From: CAWFKS01 sp963816435
GTDB lineage: Bacteria; Pseudomonadota; Alphaproteobacteria; Rhizobiales; Rhizobiaceae
Reading direction: 5' to 3'
Assembly: GCA_963816435.1 (NCBI GenBank)
Contig: CAWFKS010000011.1
Location: forward strand, 62,001-126,000
DNA: 64,000 nucleotides
The notes beneath the pieces are model-generated. The model worked only from the letters and a program-made list of their open reading frames with translations, did not search any database and had not been told where the DNA came from. Both the position numbers and the translations under genes were made by a program. This document shows positions 26,770 to 35,288 of the stretch, one piece after another. Within the stretch, counting starts at the first letter, position 1. Each line of letters starts with the position of its first letter.

Positions 26770-27267
26770 TCAGGAGCGACCGCGCAGCCTCTCGCGGTCG
26801 GTCTCGCGCTCGTTCCGGCCGTATTCCTCGGCGTCGAGGTCGATCGTCTGCCCGTCTCCGTCCCAACCGCCGCCGCGCGGTCCGGCCGGGCGCGGCCCGA
26901 AACCCGAGACGACCACGATGCGCTTGCGCAGGAAGCGCCAGGCGGCATCCCTGACCGGCGGGATGAACAGCAGGAAACCAAGCGTGTCGGTCACGAAACC
27001 GGGCGTGAGCAGGAGGACGCCGGCGAGAAGGATCATCACTCCGTGCACCAGCTCGCGGTCCGGCAGCCGACCTTCTTCCATCACCTGGCGCATGCGATTG
27101 ACCAGGCCGAATCCCTGTATGCGCAGAAGGATCGAGCCGGCGACCGCCGTCACCACCACCATCGCCAGCGTCGGAAAGACGCCGATCTGGCTGCCGATGG
27201 CGACGAATGCCGCGATTTCCATCAGCGGGATGCCGAGAAGGAGGAACGGAACCAGGGAAAATCGCAC
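26770..27267 (-). CDS. fxsA: FxsA-family inner-membrane protein
   Basis: A 165-residue membrane protein of the FxsA family, with segments at MRFSLVPFLLLGIPLMEIAAF, TLAMVVVTAVAGSILL and VMILLAGVLLLTPGFVTDTLGFLL (approximate). The conserved LLLTPGFVTD is present, followed by an acidic, arginine-rich tail. E. coli FxsA suppresses phage F exclusion when overproduced; its normal role is unknown. Confidence 0.9.
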   Translation of the reverse strand: MRFSLVPFLLLGIPLMEIAAFVAIGSQIGVFPTLAMVVVTAVAGSILLRIQGFGLVNRMRQVMEEGRLPDRELVHGVMILLAGVLLLTPGFVTDTLGFLLFIPPVRDAAWRFLRKRIVVVSGFGPRPAGPRGGGWDGDGQTIDLDAEEYGRNERETDRERLRGRS

Positions 27268-27443
27268 GTGTTGGTCGCCTGTTGGTCAAAAGGAGGGTGG
27301 CGCTCTGACCTTCACATAGTGATGCTGGGCTTTGATTTGAATGATTCCCCCGGGCATTCTATATGCGGGGGGTTGGCCGGCGGCGATATGCCGGTTGCAG
27401 CGAGCGCACCGAAACCGGCGGAAAGAGCCTACTGGCGGACCAC

Positions 27444-28172
27444 ATGGGATTCTTCGACTTCGGCACCATCTTCTTTCTCGTCGCGGCCGTGGTGATTTTC
27501 TTTCAGCTGCGCAACGTGCTCGGCCGTCGCACCGGCAACGAGCGCCAGCCGTTTGATCCATACACCGCCGGCCGGCAGCGCAACCGCGACGCGCAGGACA
27601 AGGACAAGCCCGAGGCCGACGCCAAGGCGCCGGAGAACGTGGTGGCCTTGCCGCGTCGCAAGCAGCCCGAAGGCGAGTCCAAATACGCCCTCATCGACAA
27701 GGCGGCAGCTCCCGGCACGGATCTGAACCGAGGCCTGCGTGCGATCCGCGACGTCGATCCGTCCTTCGATCCGAAAACCTTCGTCGACGGCGCCAAGATG
27801 GCCTACGAGATGATCGTGATGGCCTATGCCGACGGTGACCGCCGCACGCTCAAGAACCTGCTGTCGCGGGAAGTTTACGAGGGCTTCGTCTCGGCGATTT
27901 CCGAGCGCGAGCAGCGCAACGAGAAGATCCAGTCCTCCTTCGTCGGCATCGACAAGGCCGAGATCGTCGGCGCGGAGATGAAGGGCGGCGATGCCCACGT
28001 CACCCTGCGCGTGGTGAGCGAGCTCATCTCGGCCACCCTCGACGGCTCCGGCGCGGTGATCGACGGCGATCCCGAGACGGTCGCCGAGGTCAAGGACGTC
28101 TGGACCTTCGCGCGCGACACGCGTTCCAAGGATCCGAACTGGAAGCTGGTCGCCACCGAAGCCGAAGACTGA
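27444..28172 (+). CDS. Tim44/TimA-like domain protein
   Basis: A 242-residue inner-membrane-anchored protein: one N-terminal membrane segment (FGTIFFLVAAVVIFFQL), a charged linker rich in Lys and Asp, and a C-terminal Tim44-like domain with FVDGAKMAYEMIVMAYADGD, LKNLLSREVYEGF and VKDVWTFARDTRSKDPNWKLVAT. Bacterial TimA proteins share the mitochondrial Tim44 fold; their role in protein export is unresolved. It is divergent from fxsA and 22 bases before mltA. Confidence 0.88.
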   Translation: MGFFDFGTIFFLVAAVVIFFQLRNVLGRRTGNERQPFDPYTAGRQRNRDAQDKDKPEADAKAPENVVALPRRKQPEGESKYALIDKAAAPGTDLNRGLRAIRDVDPSFDPKTFVDGAKMAYEMIVMAYADGDRRTLKNLLSREVYEGFVSAISEREQRNEKIQSSFVGIDKAEIVGAEMKGGDAHVTLRVVSELISATLDGSGAVIDGDPETVAEVKDVWTFARDTRSKDPNWKLVATEAED

Positions 28173-28194
28173 CCAGCAGGGTCGGAGGCGAGCC

Positions 28195-29322
28195 GTGGAC
28201 GAGGTCCTTCGATCCGGCGATCTGTCCCCCGCCTTCCGCCCGCTGCAGTTCGCGGAACTCCCCGGCTGGAACGATGACGACCAGCTGCCGGCCTGGCAGG
28301 CGTTCCGCCGCTCAGCGATTCACGTGAAACACAAGCCCTACCGGAGCGGTGGGCTCGGCGTGTCTGCCGACAGCTTCCGACAGGCATTCTCGGCCTCGCT
28401 CGAGGCGGAGATTGCCGACACCGCAGCCGCCCGGGCCTTCTTCGAGCGGTTCTTCGTTCCCTGCCTGGTCGATCCCTCGCCCGCGCAAGCGGGGCTCGTG
28501 ACCGGGTTCTACGAGCCGGAAGCGGACGCTTCGGATAGACCGGACGAGCGCTTCCGCCATCCCGTCTATGCGCGGCCGCACGATCTCGTGGAGGTCGACG
28601 AGGTCGATCCTCCGCAGGGTCTCGAAGCCGGCTTCCGGTTCGGCAGGAAGACCGCAGACGGTGTGACCGAATATTTCGACCGCCCCTCAATCGAGCAGGG
28701 GGCGCTTGCCGGACGTGGTCTGGAAATCGCCTGGCTCGCCGATCCGGTCGACCTGTTCTTCATCCATGTGCAGGGCGCGGCACGGCTGAGAATGCGCGAC
28801 GGCCAAATCATGCGCATCACCTATGCCGCGAAGTCCGGCCATCCTTTCACCGGCATCGGAGGCGTGCTGGTCGGCCTCGGCGAGCTGCCGCGCGACAAGG
28901 TGACGATGCAGACGATCCGCGCCTGGCTGGCCGCCCATCCCGACCGCGTGAACGACATACTCTGGCGCAACCGCTCCTTCATCTTCTTCAAGGAAGCGCC
29001 GGTGGAAGATCCGGAGCTCGGACCGATCGCCGCCGCCAAGGTGCAGCTGACGCCCGGCCGCTCCATGGCCGTCGACAGGCTGCTTCATACCTTTGCGACG
29101 CCGTTCTTCGTCGACGCGCCGGCACTCACGGCGTTCGAGGGCAAGCCGTTCCGCCGGCTGATGATCGCGCAGGACACCGGAACCGCAATCGTCGGCGCGG
29201 CCCGCGGAGATTTGTTCGCCGGATCTGGCGAGGCGGCAGGCGAGATTGCCGGAGTCGTCAACAACAGGGCCGACTTCTACGCGCTGGTGCCGCGTCAACT
29301 GGTCGGGGAGAGCCGACGATGA
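28195..29322 (+). CDS. mltA: Membrane-bound lytic murein transglycosylase A family
   Basis: It cleaves peptidoglycan glycan strands to 1,6-anhydro products. 375 residues from a GTG at 28195 with GGAGG 5-9 bases upstream. The MltA domain is seen in FFVPCLVD, GLVTGFYEPEADAS, HPVYARPHDLV and FFIHVQGAARLRM; the C-terminal 3D domain with its aspartates is in GRSMAVDRLL, MIAQDTGTAIVGAARGDLFAGSGEAAG. No lipoprotein signal is seen. The codons for IHVKH overlap a parS-like site. It is followed by smr with a 4-base overlap. Confidence 0.9.
   Translation: MDEVLRSGDLSPAFRPLQFAELPGWNDDDQLPAWQAFRRSAIHVKHKPYRSGGLGVSADSFRQAFSASLEAEIADTAAARAFFERFFVPCLVDPSPAQAGLVTGFYEPEADASDRPDERFRHPVYARPHDLVEVDEVDPPQGLEAGFRFGRKTADGVTEYFDRPSIEQGALAGRGLEIAWLADPVDLFFIHVQGAARLRMRDGQIMRITYAAKSGHPFTGIGGVLVGLGELPRDKVTMQTIRAWLAAHPDRVNDILWRNRSFIFFKEAPVEDPELGPIAAAKVQLTPGRSMAVDRLLHTFATPFFVDAPALTAFEGKPFRRLMIAQDTGTAIVGAARGDLFAGSGEAAGEIAGVVNNRADFYALVPRQLVGESRR
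28316..28331. other. parS-like site 5 (inside mltA)
   Basis: CGATTCACGTGAAACA matches the parS consensus at 14 of 16 positions, with the central TTCACGTGAA intact. It lies on the other side of the proposed origin from sites 1-4, about 6 kb away. Confidence 0.6.
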
Positions 29323-29870
29323 CGCGGCGGCCGGCGCGCGAGCTGAGCGAGGAAGACCGCATCCTGTGGAACCGTGTCGCGGTGACCACGAAGCCGCTGA
29401 AGGGCCGAAGCTCGCCGGTGAAGGCGGCGCCGCCCTTCGAGGCCGAGGGCACTGCCCAACCTTCGCCGGAGCCGGGCCGCAAGCTGCCCGCGCCGCCTCC
29501 GCCGAAACCGAAGCCAGTGGTCGCCGGTCCCGCCACACCGCGCGAGCTCGATCAGCCGACGCGCACCAAGCTGGCGCGCCAGCGCCTGTCGATCGACGCG
29601 TCGGTCGACCTCCACGGCATGACGCAGAGCCAGGCCCACGGACTGCTGCTCAGTTTCCTCGGCCGGGCTCATGCACGCGGCCTGCGCCACGTGCTCGTCA
29701 TCACCGGCAAGGGCGGCTCGCCCGGCAGCGAAGGCGTGCTGCGGCGGGCCGTGCCCGAATGGCTGGCGACCGCTCCCTTCCGACCGCTGGTCAGCGGCCA
29801 CGGCGCCGCCGCCCGCCACCACGGGGGAGGCGGCGCACTCTACATCCGGCTGCGGCGCCAGAGATCATGA
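29319..29870 (+). CDS. Smr-domain protein
   Basis: A 183-residue protein with a proline-rich, disordered N-terminal half (LPAPPPPKPKPVV) and a C-terminal Smr (MutS2-related) domain: VDLHGMTQSQAHGLLLSFL, VLVITGKGG and PLVSGHGAAARHHGGGGALYI (split here). Stand-alone Smr proteins are candidate nucleases; the family's DLHG and TGKG motifs are intact. Start and stop overlap the flanking genes by 4 bases each, so it is translated with mltA and the regulator downstream. Confidence 0.9.
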   Translation: MTRRPARELSEEDRILWNRVAVTTKPLKGRSSPVKAAPPFEAEGTAQPSPEPGRKLPAPPPPKPKPVVAGPATPRELDQPTRTKLARQRLSIDASVDLHGMTQSQAHGLLLSFLGRAHARGLRHVLVITGKGGSPGSEGVLRRAVPEWLATAPFRPLVSGHGAAARHHGGGGALYIRLRRQRS

Positions 29871-30230
29871 CACCGTTCGGCCAACGCATCCGCGAGCTGC
29901 GGGCGCAGAAGGGCGCAACCCAGAAGGAGATGGCGGCCGAGCTTGGCGTCAGCCCCGCCTATCTTTCGGCGCTGGAACACGGCCGGCGCGCCGCGCCGAA
30001 CTGGGCGATGGTCCAGAAGATCATCGGCTACTTCAACGTGATCTGGGACGATGCCGAGGAACTGCAGAAGCTGGCGCTCGGCTCGCAGCCGCGGGTGGTG
30101 GTCGACACCGGAGGCCTGTCGCCCGCGCGCAACCGAACTCGCCAATCGCCTGGCGCAACAGATCGGCAGCCTGTCCGAGGACGACCTGGCGCGCATGCTG
30201 GCGATTCTGGACGAGGCCGACGGCGCGTGA
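29867..30230 (+). CDS. XRE-family helix-turn-helix regulator, one frameshift
   Basis: A small DNA-binding protein of about 120 residues. The helix-turn-helix is KGATQKEMAAELGVSPAYLS with the following ALEHGRR. An extra C near 30122-30124 (CCC for CC) shifts the frame after DTGGLSP; the corrected end is RATELANRLAQQIGSLSEDDLARML to DEADGA, with a TGA at 30228-30230. The ATG overlaps the smr stop. It belongs to a small regulator family commonly found beside mltA and smr in Rhizobiales. Confidence 0.85.
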
Positions 30231-30256
30231 GCGCGGGACGGCGGAGGAGTCCGAGC

Positions 30257-31228
30257 CTAGCGGAACAGCTGCTGGAGTTCGGGCAGCTTCTCGTTGACCA
30301 GCCAGCCGTAGTAGTTTTCTTCCGGCAGCTTCGGCTTGAGCCCCTGGGCGCGGCGCTTTCTCGTTTTCGGCCCGCAGCTTCTCGGCCCGCGCCTCCGGGT
30401 CTGCCGACATTGTAGAGCGTCGCGGTGATGCCCGGATTGTCGGAAATGTCGAAGCCGGCGATGTCGCGATAGGCGTCGATCGCCTTGCGCAGCGTCGCCG
30501 CGACATATTCCAGCGTCAGGTCGGGATCCATGATCGTGCGGTAGACCTGCTGCGGATCGTTGTAGTCGAGCCGCGGCAGGCCGGACACCCGGTGCACCAG
30601 ATCGCTCATCTGCAGCGCCGTCAGCGGGTTGAGCTGGCCGATCCCGAAGGTCTGGCCGGCGTAGAAGGGCTGGAAGAACGTGGCGCCGAACCTGTCGTTC
30701 GGATAGGCGCGCCCGTCCACGACCTTGCCGCGGAACGTGTCGTTCCAGACGCGCTCGCGGCAGGCCCAGAGATCGTAGCTGTCGGAGAGCTCTCGCAGTC
30801 GCTGAACTCGGGCGCGCGAGATCAGGTGATCCGAGCGACTCGCCGTGATAGTCGAACGACAGCGCCGATTTCAGGTAGGAGATCGCCTTGACGTAGTAGG
30901 TCTGCAGCCGGTCGTAGACATCGACGTTGTAGGTGTGCTCGCCGACGAGCGCGCCGACGATGTGCATGGGGTCGATCTGGTAGCGCGCCGCCGCCGCGCG
31001 GATCTTCCGGCGCAGCCCGTCGTCCGTCTTCAGAAGCTGGTAGACGCGCTCGTATTTCGCGTCGTACGTGGTCTTCATTGCGCGCGTGCGGCTGGCAGAC
31101 CCACCGGGAATCGGCGGCTGCTCGGCGTTGCGGTTGCCGGGCGGATCCATGGTCACGGACGCCGCGCGGGCCGGTGCGCCGAAGGCGAGCGCTGCCAGAA
31201 GAACCAGAAAAGCGGCGCGCTGCATCAT
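30257..31228 (-). CDS. DUF1402 family secreted protein, about three frameshifts
   Basis: An exported protein of about 322 residues starting MMQRAAFLVLLAALAFG with a signal peptide ending at ARA. The body has GEHTYNVDVYDRLQTYYVKA, FFQPFYAGQTFGIGQLNPL, DYNDPQQVYRTIMDPD and DISDNPGITATLYNVG, and it ends LPEENYYGWLVNEKLPELQQLF, matching DUF1402, a family found in Rhizobiales with a fold like lytic transglycosylases. The function is not established. Extra bases near 30833, 30400 and 30365 place the middle in other frames; the length modulo 3 agrees with three. Confidence 0.82.
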   Translation of the reverse strand: MMQRAAFLVLLAALAFGAPARAASVTMDPPGNRNAEQPPIPGGSASRTRAMKTTYDAKYERVYQLLKTDDGLRRKIRAAAARYQIDPMHIVGALVGEHTYNVDVYDRLQTYYVKAISYLKSALSFDYHGESLGSPDLARPSSATARALRQLRSLGLPRARLERHVPRQGRGRARLSERQVRRHVLPALLRRPDLRDRPAQPADGAADERSGAPGVRPAAARLQRSAAGLPHDHGSRPDAGICRGDAAQGDRRLSRHRRLRHFRQSGHHRDALQCRQTRRRGPRSCGPKTRKRRAQGLKPKLPEENYYGWLVNEKLPELQQLFR

Positions 31229-31375
31229 GCGCTGTCGGCCTCTTTGTGGGGTGGATGGCGGACGATAGGCAGCCCGCCCGTCGCTGTCGAGACGCAAAGC
31301 GCTCTGGCGCGCGAATGTGACCGGGGCGCGGCAATCATGCCACGCCCCGACGAAATGTCGCGGTGGATGGGGTGT

Positions 31376-32686
31376 CTAGAGAATGAAGCGGGACAGGTCG
31401 GTGTCCTTGGCGAGGTCGCCGACGTTCCTGTTCACGTATTCGGCGTCGATCGTCACCTCCGCGCCCGACTTGTCGGGCGCGTTGAACGAGATGTCGTCGA
31501 GCACGCGCTCCATCACCGTCTGCAGCCGCCGCGCGCCGATGTTCTCGACCGAGGCGTTGAGGTCGACGGCGATGCCCGCCAGCGTGTCGATGGCATCGTC
31601 GGTGAAGTCGAGCGTCACGCCCTCGGTCTGCATCAGCGCCACGTACTGCTTGATCAGGCTCGCCTCGGTCTCGGTGAGGATGCGGCGGAAATCGTCCTTC
31701 TCCAGCGCCCGCAGCTCGACGCGGATCGGCAGGCGGCCCTGCAGCTCGGGCAGCAGGTCCGACGGCTTGGACACGTGGAAGGCGCCAGACGCGATGAACA
31801 ATATGTGATCGGTCTTCACCGGTCCGTATTTGGTCGCAACCGTGGTGCCCTCGACCAGCGGCAGCAGGTCGCGCTGCACGCCCTCGCGCGACACGCCGGC
31901 GCCCAGGCCGCCCTCGCGCGTCGCGATCTTGTCGATCTCGTCGAGGAACACGATGCCGTCGTTCGCCGTCGACGACAGCGCCTTCTGGATCACCTCGTCC
32001 TCGTCGAGCAGCTTGTCCGACTCGTCGTTGATGAGCTGCGCGTAGGAGTTCTTGACCGTGGTGCGGATGGTCTTGGTCTTCTGGCCGCCCATCGCCTTCG
32101 ACAGCATGTCGTTGATGTTGAGCACGCCGATATTGGCGCCGGGCATGCCGGGAATCTCGAAGCCGGGCATGCCGCCGGAACTGTCGGTGACCTCGAGCTC
32201 GATCTCCTTGTCGTCGAGATCGCCGTCCCGCAGCTTCTTGCGGAAGCTGTCGCGGGTGGCCGGGCTGGCGTTCTTGCCGACCAGTGCCTCCAGAACGCGC
32301 TCCTCGGCGTTGAGGTGGGCGCGCGCCTTGACGTTCTCGCGCATCTTCTCGCGCACCAGGCCGATCGCCACCTCGACGAGATCGCGGATGATCTGCTCCA
32401 CGTCGCGGCCGACATAGCCGACCTCGGTGAACTTCGTCGCCTCGACCTTGATGAAGGGCGCACCCGCCAGCCGCGCCAGGCGCCGCGAGATCTCGGTCTT
32501 GCCGACGCCGGTCGGGCCGATCATCAGGATGTTCTTCGGCATCACCTCTTCGCGCATGTGGCCTTCGAGCTGCTGGCGGCGCCAGCGGTTGCGCAAGGCG
32601 ATGGCGACGGCGCGCTTGGCGTCGTTCTGGCCGATGATGTAGCGGTCGAGTTCCGAAACGATCTCGCGGGGGGAAAATGTGGTCAT
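31376..32686 (-). CDS. hslU: ATP-dependent protease ATPase subunit HslU
   Basis: The unfoldase ring of the HslUV protease. 436 residues, intact: SELDRYIIGQNDAKRAVAIA, Walker A MIGPTGVGKTE (about 56-65), VEATKFTEVGYVGRDVEQII with the pore motif GYVG, the intermediate domain, Walker B GIVFLDEIDKIA, and the C-terminal tail DLSRFIL that inserts into HslV. It is 95 bp downstream of hslV on the same strand. Confidence 0.96.
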   Translation of the reverse strand: MTTFSPREIVSELDRYIIGQNDAKRAVAIALRNRWRRQQLEGHMREEVMPKNILMIGPTGVGKTEISRRLARLAGAPFIKVEATKFTEVGYVGRDVEQIIRDLVEVAIGLVREKMRENVKARAHLNAEERVLEALVGKNASPATRDSFRKKLRDGDLDDKEIELEVTDSSGGMPGFEIPGMPGANIGVLNINDMLSKAMGGQKTKTIRTTVKNSYAQLINDESDKLLDEDEVIQKALSSTANDGIVFLDEIDKIATREGGLGAGVSREGVQRDLLPLVEGTTVATKYGPVKTDHILFIASGAFHVSKPSDLLPELQGRLPIRVELRALEKDDFRRILTETEASLIKQYVALMQTEGVTLDFTDDAIDTLAGIAVDLNASVENIGARRLQTVMERVLDDISFNAPDKSGAEVTIDAEYVNRNVGDLAKDTDLSRFIL

Positions 32687-32781
32687 GAAGTCCTCGTCAA
32701 CCTGCTCCGCCGTGGCCCCGTAGGCACCGGAACGCGGAACCGTTCAAGAATATGCGGGTCGCCGGCCTGTGCTGCGGCCGG

Positions 32782-33333
32782 TCAATCCTGTGAAAGCGTC
32801 TCCACCACGACGTTCTGGTTGGTGTAGACGCAGATGTCCGCGGCGATCTGCATGGCCCGCCGGGCGATCTCCTCGGCGTCGATGTCGGTGTCGAGCAGCG
32901 CGCGCGCGGCGGCCAGCGCATAGTTGCCGCCCGAACCGATCGCCATCACGCCGTGCTCGGGCTCCAGCACGTCGCCGGTGCCGGTGAGCGCCAGCGTCAC
33001 GTCCTTGTCGGCGACCAGCATCATCGCTTCGAGCCGCCTCAGATAGCGGTCGGTGCGCCAGTCCTTGGCCAGTTCCACGCTGGCGCGCATGAGCTGGTCG
33101 GGATACTGCTCGAGCTTGGCTTCCAGCCGCTCCAGCAGCGTGAAGGCATCGGCGGTGGCGCCGGCGAAGCCGGTGATCACCTTGCCGCCCTTGCCGATGC
33201 GGCGCACCTTGCGCGCGTTGCCCTTCATGATCGTCTGGCCCATGCTGACCTGGCCGTCGCCGGCGATCACCACCTTGCCGCCCTTGCGGACGGTGACGAT
33301 GGTCGTTGCGTGCATGGATTGGGGTTCACTCAT
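32782..33333 (-). CDS. hslV: ATP-dependent protease peptidase subunit HslV
   Basis: Threonine peptidase of HslUV. 183 residues; the catalytic threonine is in HATTIVTVRKGGKVVIAGDGQVSMG after removal of the propeptide (shown in parts: HATTIVTV, AGDGQVS). GFAGATADAFTLLER, GTGDVLEPEHGVMAIGSGGNYA (in part) and YTNQNV are conserved. The ATG at 33333 adds MSEPQS before the usual start MHATTIVTV at 33315; either is possible. It is divergent from hisB. Confidence 0.95.
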   Translation of the reverse strand: MSEPQSMHATTIVTVRKGGKVVIAGDGQVSMGQTIMKGNARKVRRIGKGGKVITGFAGATADAFTLLERLEAKLEQYPDQLMRASVELAKDWRTDRYLRRLEAMMLVADKDVTLALTGTGDVLEPEHGVMAIGSGGNYALAAARALLDTDIDAEEIARRAMQIAADICVYTNQNVVVETLSQD

Positions 33334-33543
33334 TCGGGAAACTCCGGTCGCGGCGATCGGGCCGGAACGGCCGTGCCGCAGATGTGATTGTTCGCGGGTT
33401 TATGTATGCGTTGATGCTGCGATTGCAAACCGCGGCGGATCGCGCGTCCGGGCCGGTCCTCCGCGCCGTGGGTCGACTGGCTTTCGCGGCGCCGGGCTGT
33501 TATGAGGCAACGCTTTCAGCCAGTTGGGCAGCAAGGACGAGCC

Positions 33544-34155
33544 ATGGCCTCCGAGAAAGATGCGCGGCGCGCCGAGACGCGTCGTGAGACGAAGGAAACC
33601 GCGATCCGCGCCGCCGTCGATCTCGACGGCACCGGCGCGGCCGAGATTTCGACCGGCATCGGCTTCTTCGACCACATGCTGGAGCAGCTGGCCCGCCATT
33701 CCCTGATCGACATGACGGTCGAGGCAAAGGGCGACCTGCACATCGACGACCACCACACGGTCGAGGACACCGGCATCGCCCTCGGCCAGGCGGTCGCGGC
33801 CGCGCTCGGCGAGCGGCGCGGCATCGGCCGCTACGGCTCGATCGATCTCGCCATGGACGAGACGCTGACGCGTGCCGCGATCGACGTCTCCGGCCGGCCG
33901 TTCCTCGTCTGGCACGTGGATTTCTCGGCACCGAAGATCGGCACGTTCGACACCGAACTGGTGCGCGAGTTCTTCCAGGCCTTCGCCCAGAACGCGCGCG
34001 TGACGCTGCACGTCGCCAACCACTACGGCGCCAACAACCACCACGTCGCCGAGACCTGCTTCAAGGCGGTGGCGCGCGCCCTGCGCCAGGCGGTCGAGCC
34101 GGATCCGCGCCAGGCAGGCGCGGTCCCCTCGACCAAGGGCACGCTGGCGGGCTAG
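33544..34155 (+). CDS. hisB: Imidazoleglycerol-phosphate dehydratase
   Basis: Sixth step of histidine synthesis. 203 residues with the Mn-binding repeats FFDHMLEQLARHS, DLHIDDHHTVEDTGIALG and HVANHYGANNHHVAE. The ATG at 33544 gives MASEKDARRAE; an earlier in-frame ATG at 33502 is less likely. It is the first gene of the operon hisB-DUF2628-hisH-hisA-(arginase)-hisF-hisE-coaA. Confidence 0.96.
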   Translation: MASEKDARRAETRRETKETAIRAAVDLDGTGAAEISTGIGFFDHMLEQLARHSLIDMTVEAKGDLHIDDHHTVEDTGIALGQAVAAALGERRGIGRYGSIDLAMDETLTRAAIDVSGRPFLVWHVDFSAPKIGTFDTELVREFFQAFAQNARVTLHVANHYGANNHHVAETCFKAVARALRQAVEPDPRQAGAVPSTKGTLAG

Positions 34156-34157
34156 GC

Positions 34158-34619
34158 ATGGCGAGCTATGTCATCCTCGAACCGCCCCGGACGGAGGCGC
34201 GCGGCGAGCGCTTTCTCGTCGTGCGCGACGGCTTCCGATTCCTGGCGTTCCTCGTGCCGTTCTTCTGGCTGCTGTGGTTCCGCATGTGGATCGAGGCCGC
34301 GCTGGTGCTGGCGGCAGTGCTTCTGCTCGGCGCGCTCGGCGAACTGACGGGGCTGGACAGGCTCGTCACCGTGGTGTCGCTGCTTCTCGGCCTGTTCTTC
34401 GGTCTCGAAGGGGCGAACCTGCGCATCGCCATGCTGCGGCGGCGCGGCTGGCGCGAATGGGGCGTCGTCGAGGCGCCGAACCGTGACGAGGCGGAGATCC
34501 GGTATCTGACGGAAGCCGACGGCGATGACGTGGCGGCGAGAAGCGTACCGCCCGCCGCCGCGCCGGCAAGGCCGAAGCCCGGCGGACCGGCACTCGGCCT
34601 GTTCGGCTATCCCAACTGA
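34158..34619 (+). CDS. DUF2628 membrane protein
   Basis: A 153-residue protein with hydrophobic segments at FLAFLVPFFWLLWFRMWIEA, LVLAAVLLLGAL and VVSLLLGLFFGLEGANL, then a short polar tail. The N-terminal VRDGFRFLAFLVPFFWLLW pattern is typical of DUF2628. It lies 2 bases after hisB and before hisH, a position kept in many Rhizobiales. Its function is unknown; the position suggests only co-expression. Confidence 0.85.
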   Translation: MASYVILEPPRTEARGERFLVVRDGFRFLAFLVPFFWLLWFRMWIEAALVLAAVLLLGALGELTGLDRLVTVVSLLLGLFFGLEGANLRIAMLRRRGWREWGVVEAPNRDEAEIRYLTEADGDDVAARSVPPAAAPARPKPGGPALGLFGYPN

Positions 34620-34624
34620 GGCGA

Positions 34625-35281
34625 ATGACAATGCGTGTCGCCATCATCGACTACGGCTCCGGCAATCTTCGCTCCGCCACCAAGGCGTTCGAGCGCGCCG
34701 CGCGCGAAGCCGGCGTGAACGCCCGGATCGTGCTCACCGACGATGCCGAGACCGTGCGCGGCGCCGACCGCATCGTGCTGCCGGGCGTCGGCGCCTATGC
34801 CGACTGCCGCGCCGGACTGGACGCCGTCCCGGGCATGGTCGAGGCCGTCCACGAAGTGGCGATCGGCAGGGCGCGGCCGTTCCTCGGCATCTGCGTCGGC
34901 ATGCAGCTGATGTCGAGCCGCGGCCTGGAAAAGACGATCACGCAGGGCTTCGGCTGGATTCCCGGCGACGTCGTCGAGATGACGCCGTCCGACCCGAGCC
35001 TGAAGATCCCGCAGATCGGCTGGAACACGATCGAGGTGACGCGCGATCATCCGCTTTTCGCCGGCATCCCGACGGGACCGGACGGGCTGCACGCCTATTT
35101 CGTGCATTCCTATCACCTCGCCGCCGAAAGGGCGGAGGATGTGCTGGCCATCACCGACTATGGCGGGCCGGTGACGGCGGCCGTCGCCCGAGACAATCTC
35201 GCCGGCACGCAATTCCACCCCGAAAAGAGCCAGAAGCTCGGCCTGGCGCTGATTGCCAACTTCCTCAAATGGGCTCCGTGA
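34625..35281 (+). CDS. hisH: Imidazole glycerol phosphate synthase subunit HisH (glutaminase)
   Basis: The glutaminase that supplies ammonia to HisF. 218 residues: VAIIDYGSGNLRSATKAFE, VLPGVGAYADC, the nucleophile elbow FLGICVGMQLM with the catalytic cysteine, and the His-Glu pair in GTQFHPEKSQ. Two ATG codons, 34625 and 34631, are both possible. Confidence 0.96.
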   Translation: MTMRVAIIDYGSGNLRSATKAFERAAREAGVNARIVLTDDAETVRGADRIVLPGVGAYADCRAGLDAVPGMVEAVHEVAIGRARPFLGICVGMQLMSSRGLEKTITQGFGWIPGDVVEMTPSDPSLKIPQIGWNTIEVTRDHPLFAGIPTGPDGLHAYFVHSYHLAAERAEDVLAITDYGGPVTAAVARDNLAGTQFHPEKSQKLGLALIANFLKWAP

Positions 35282-35288
35282 GGCTTCG

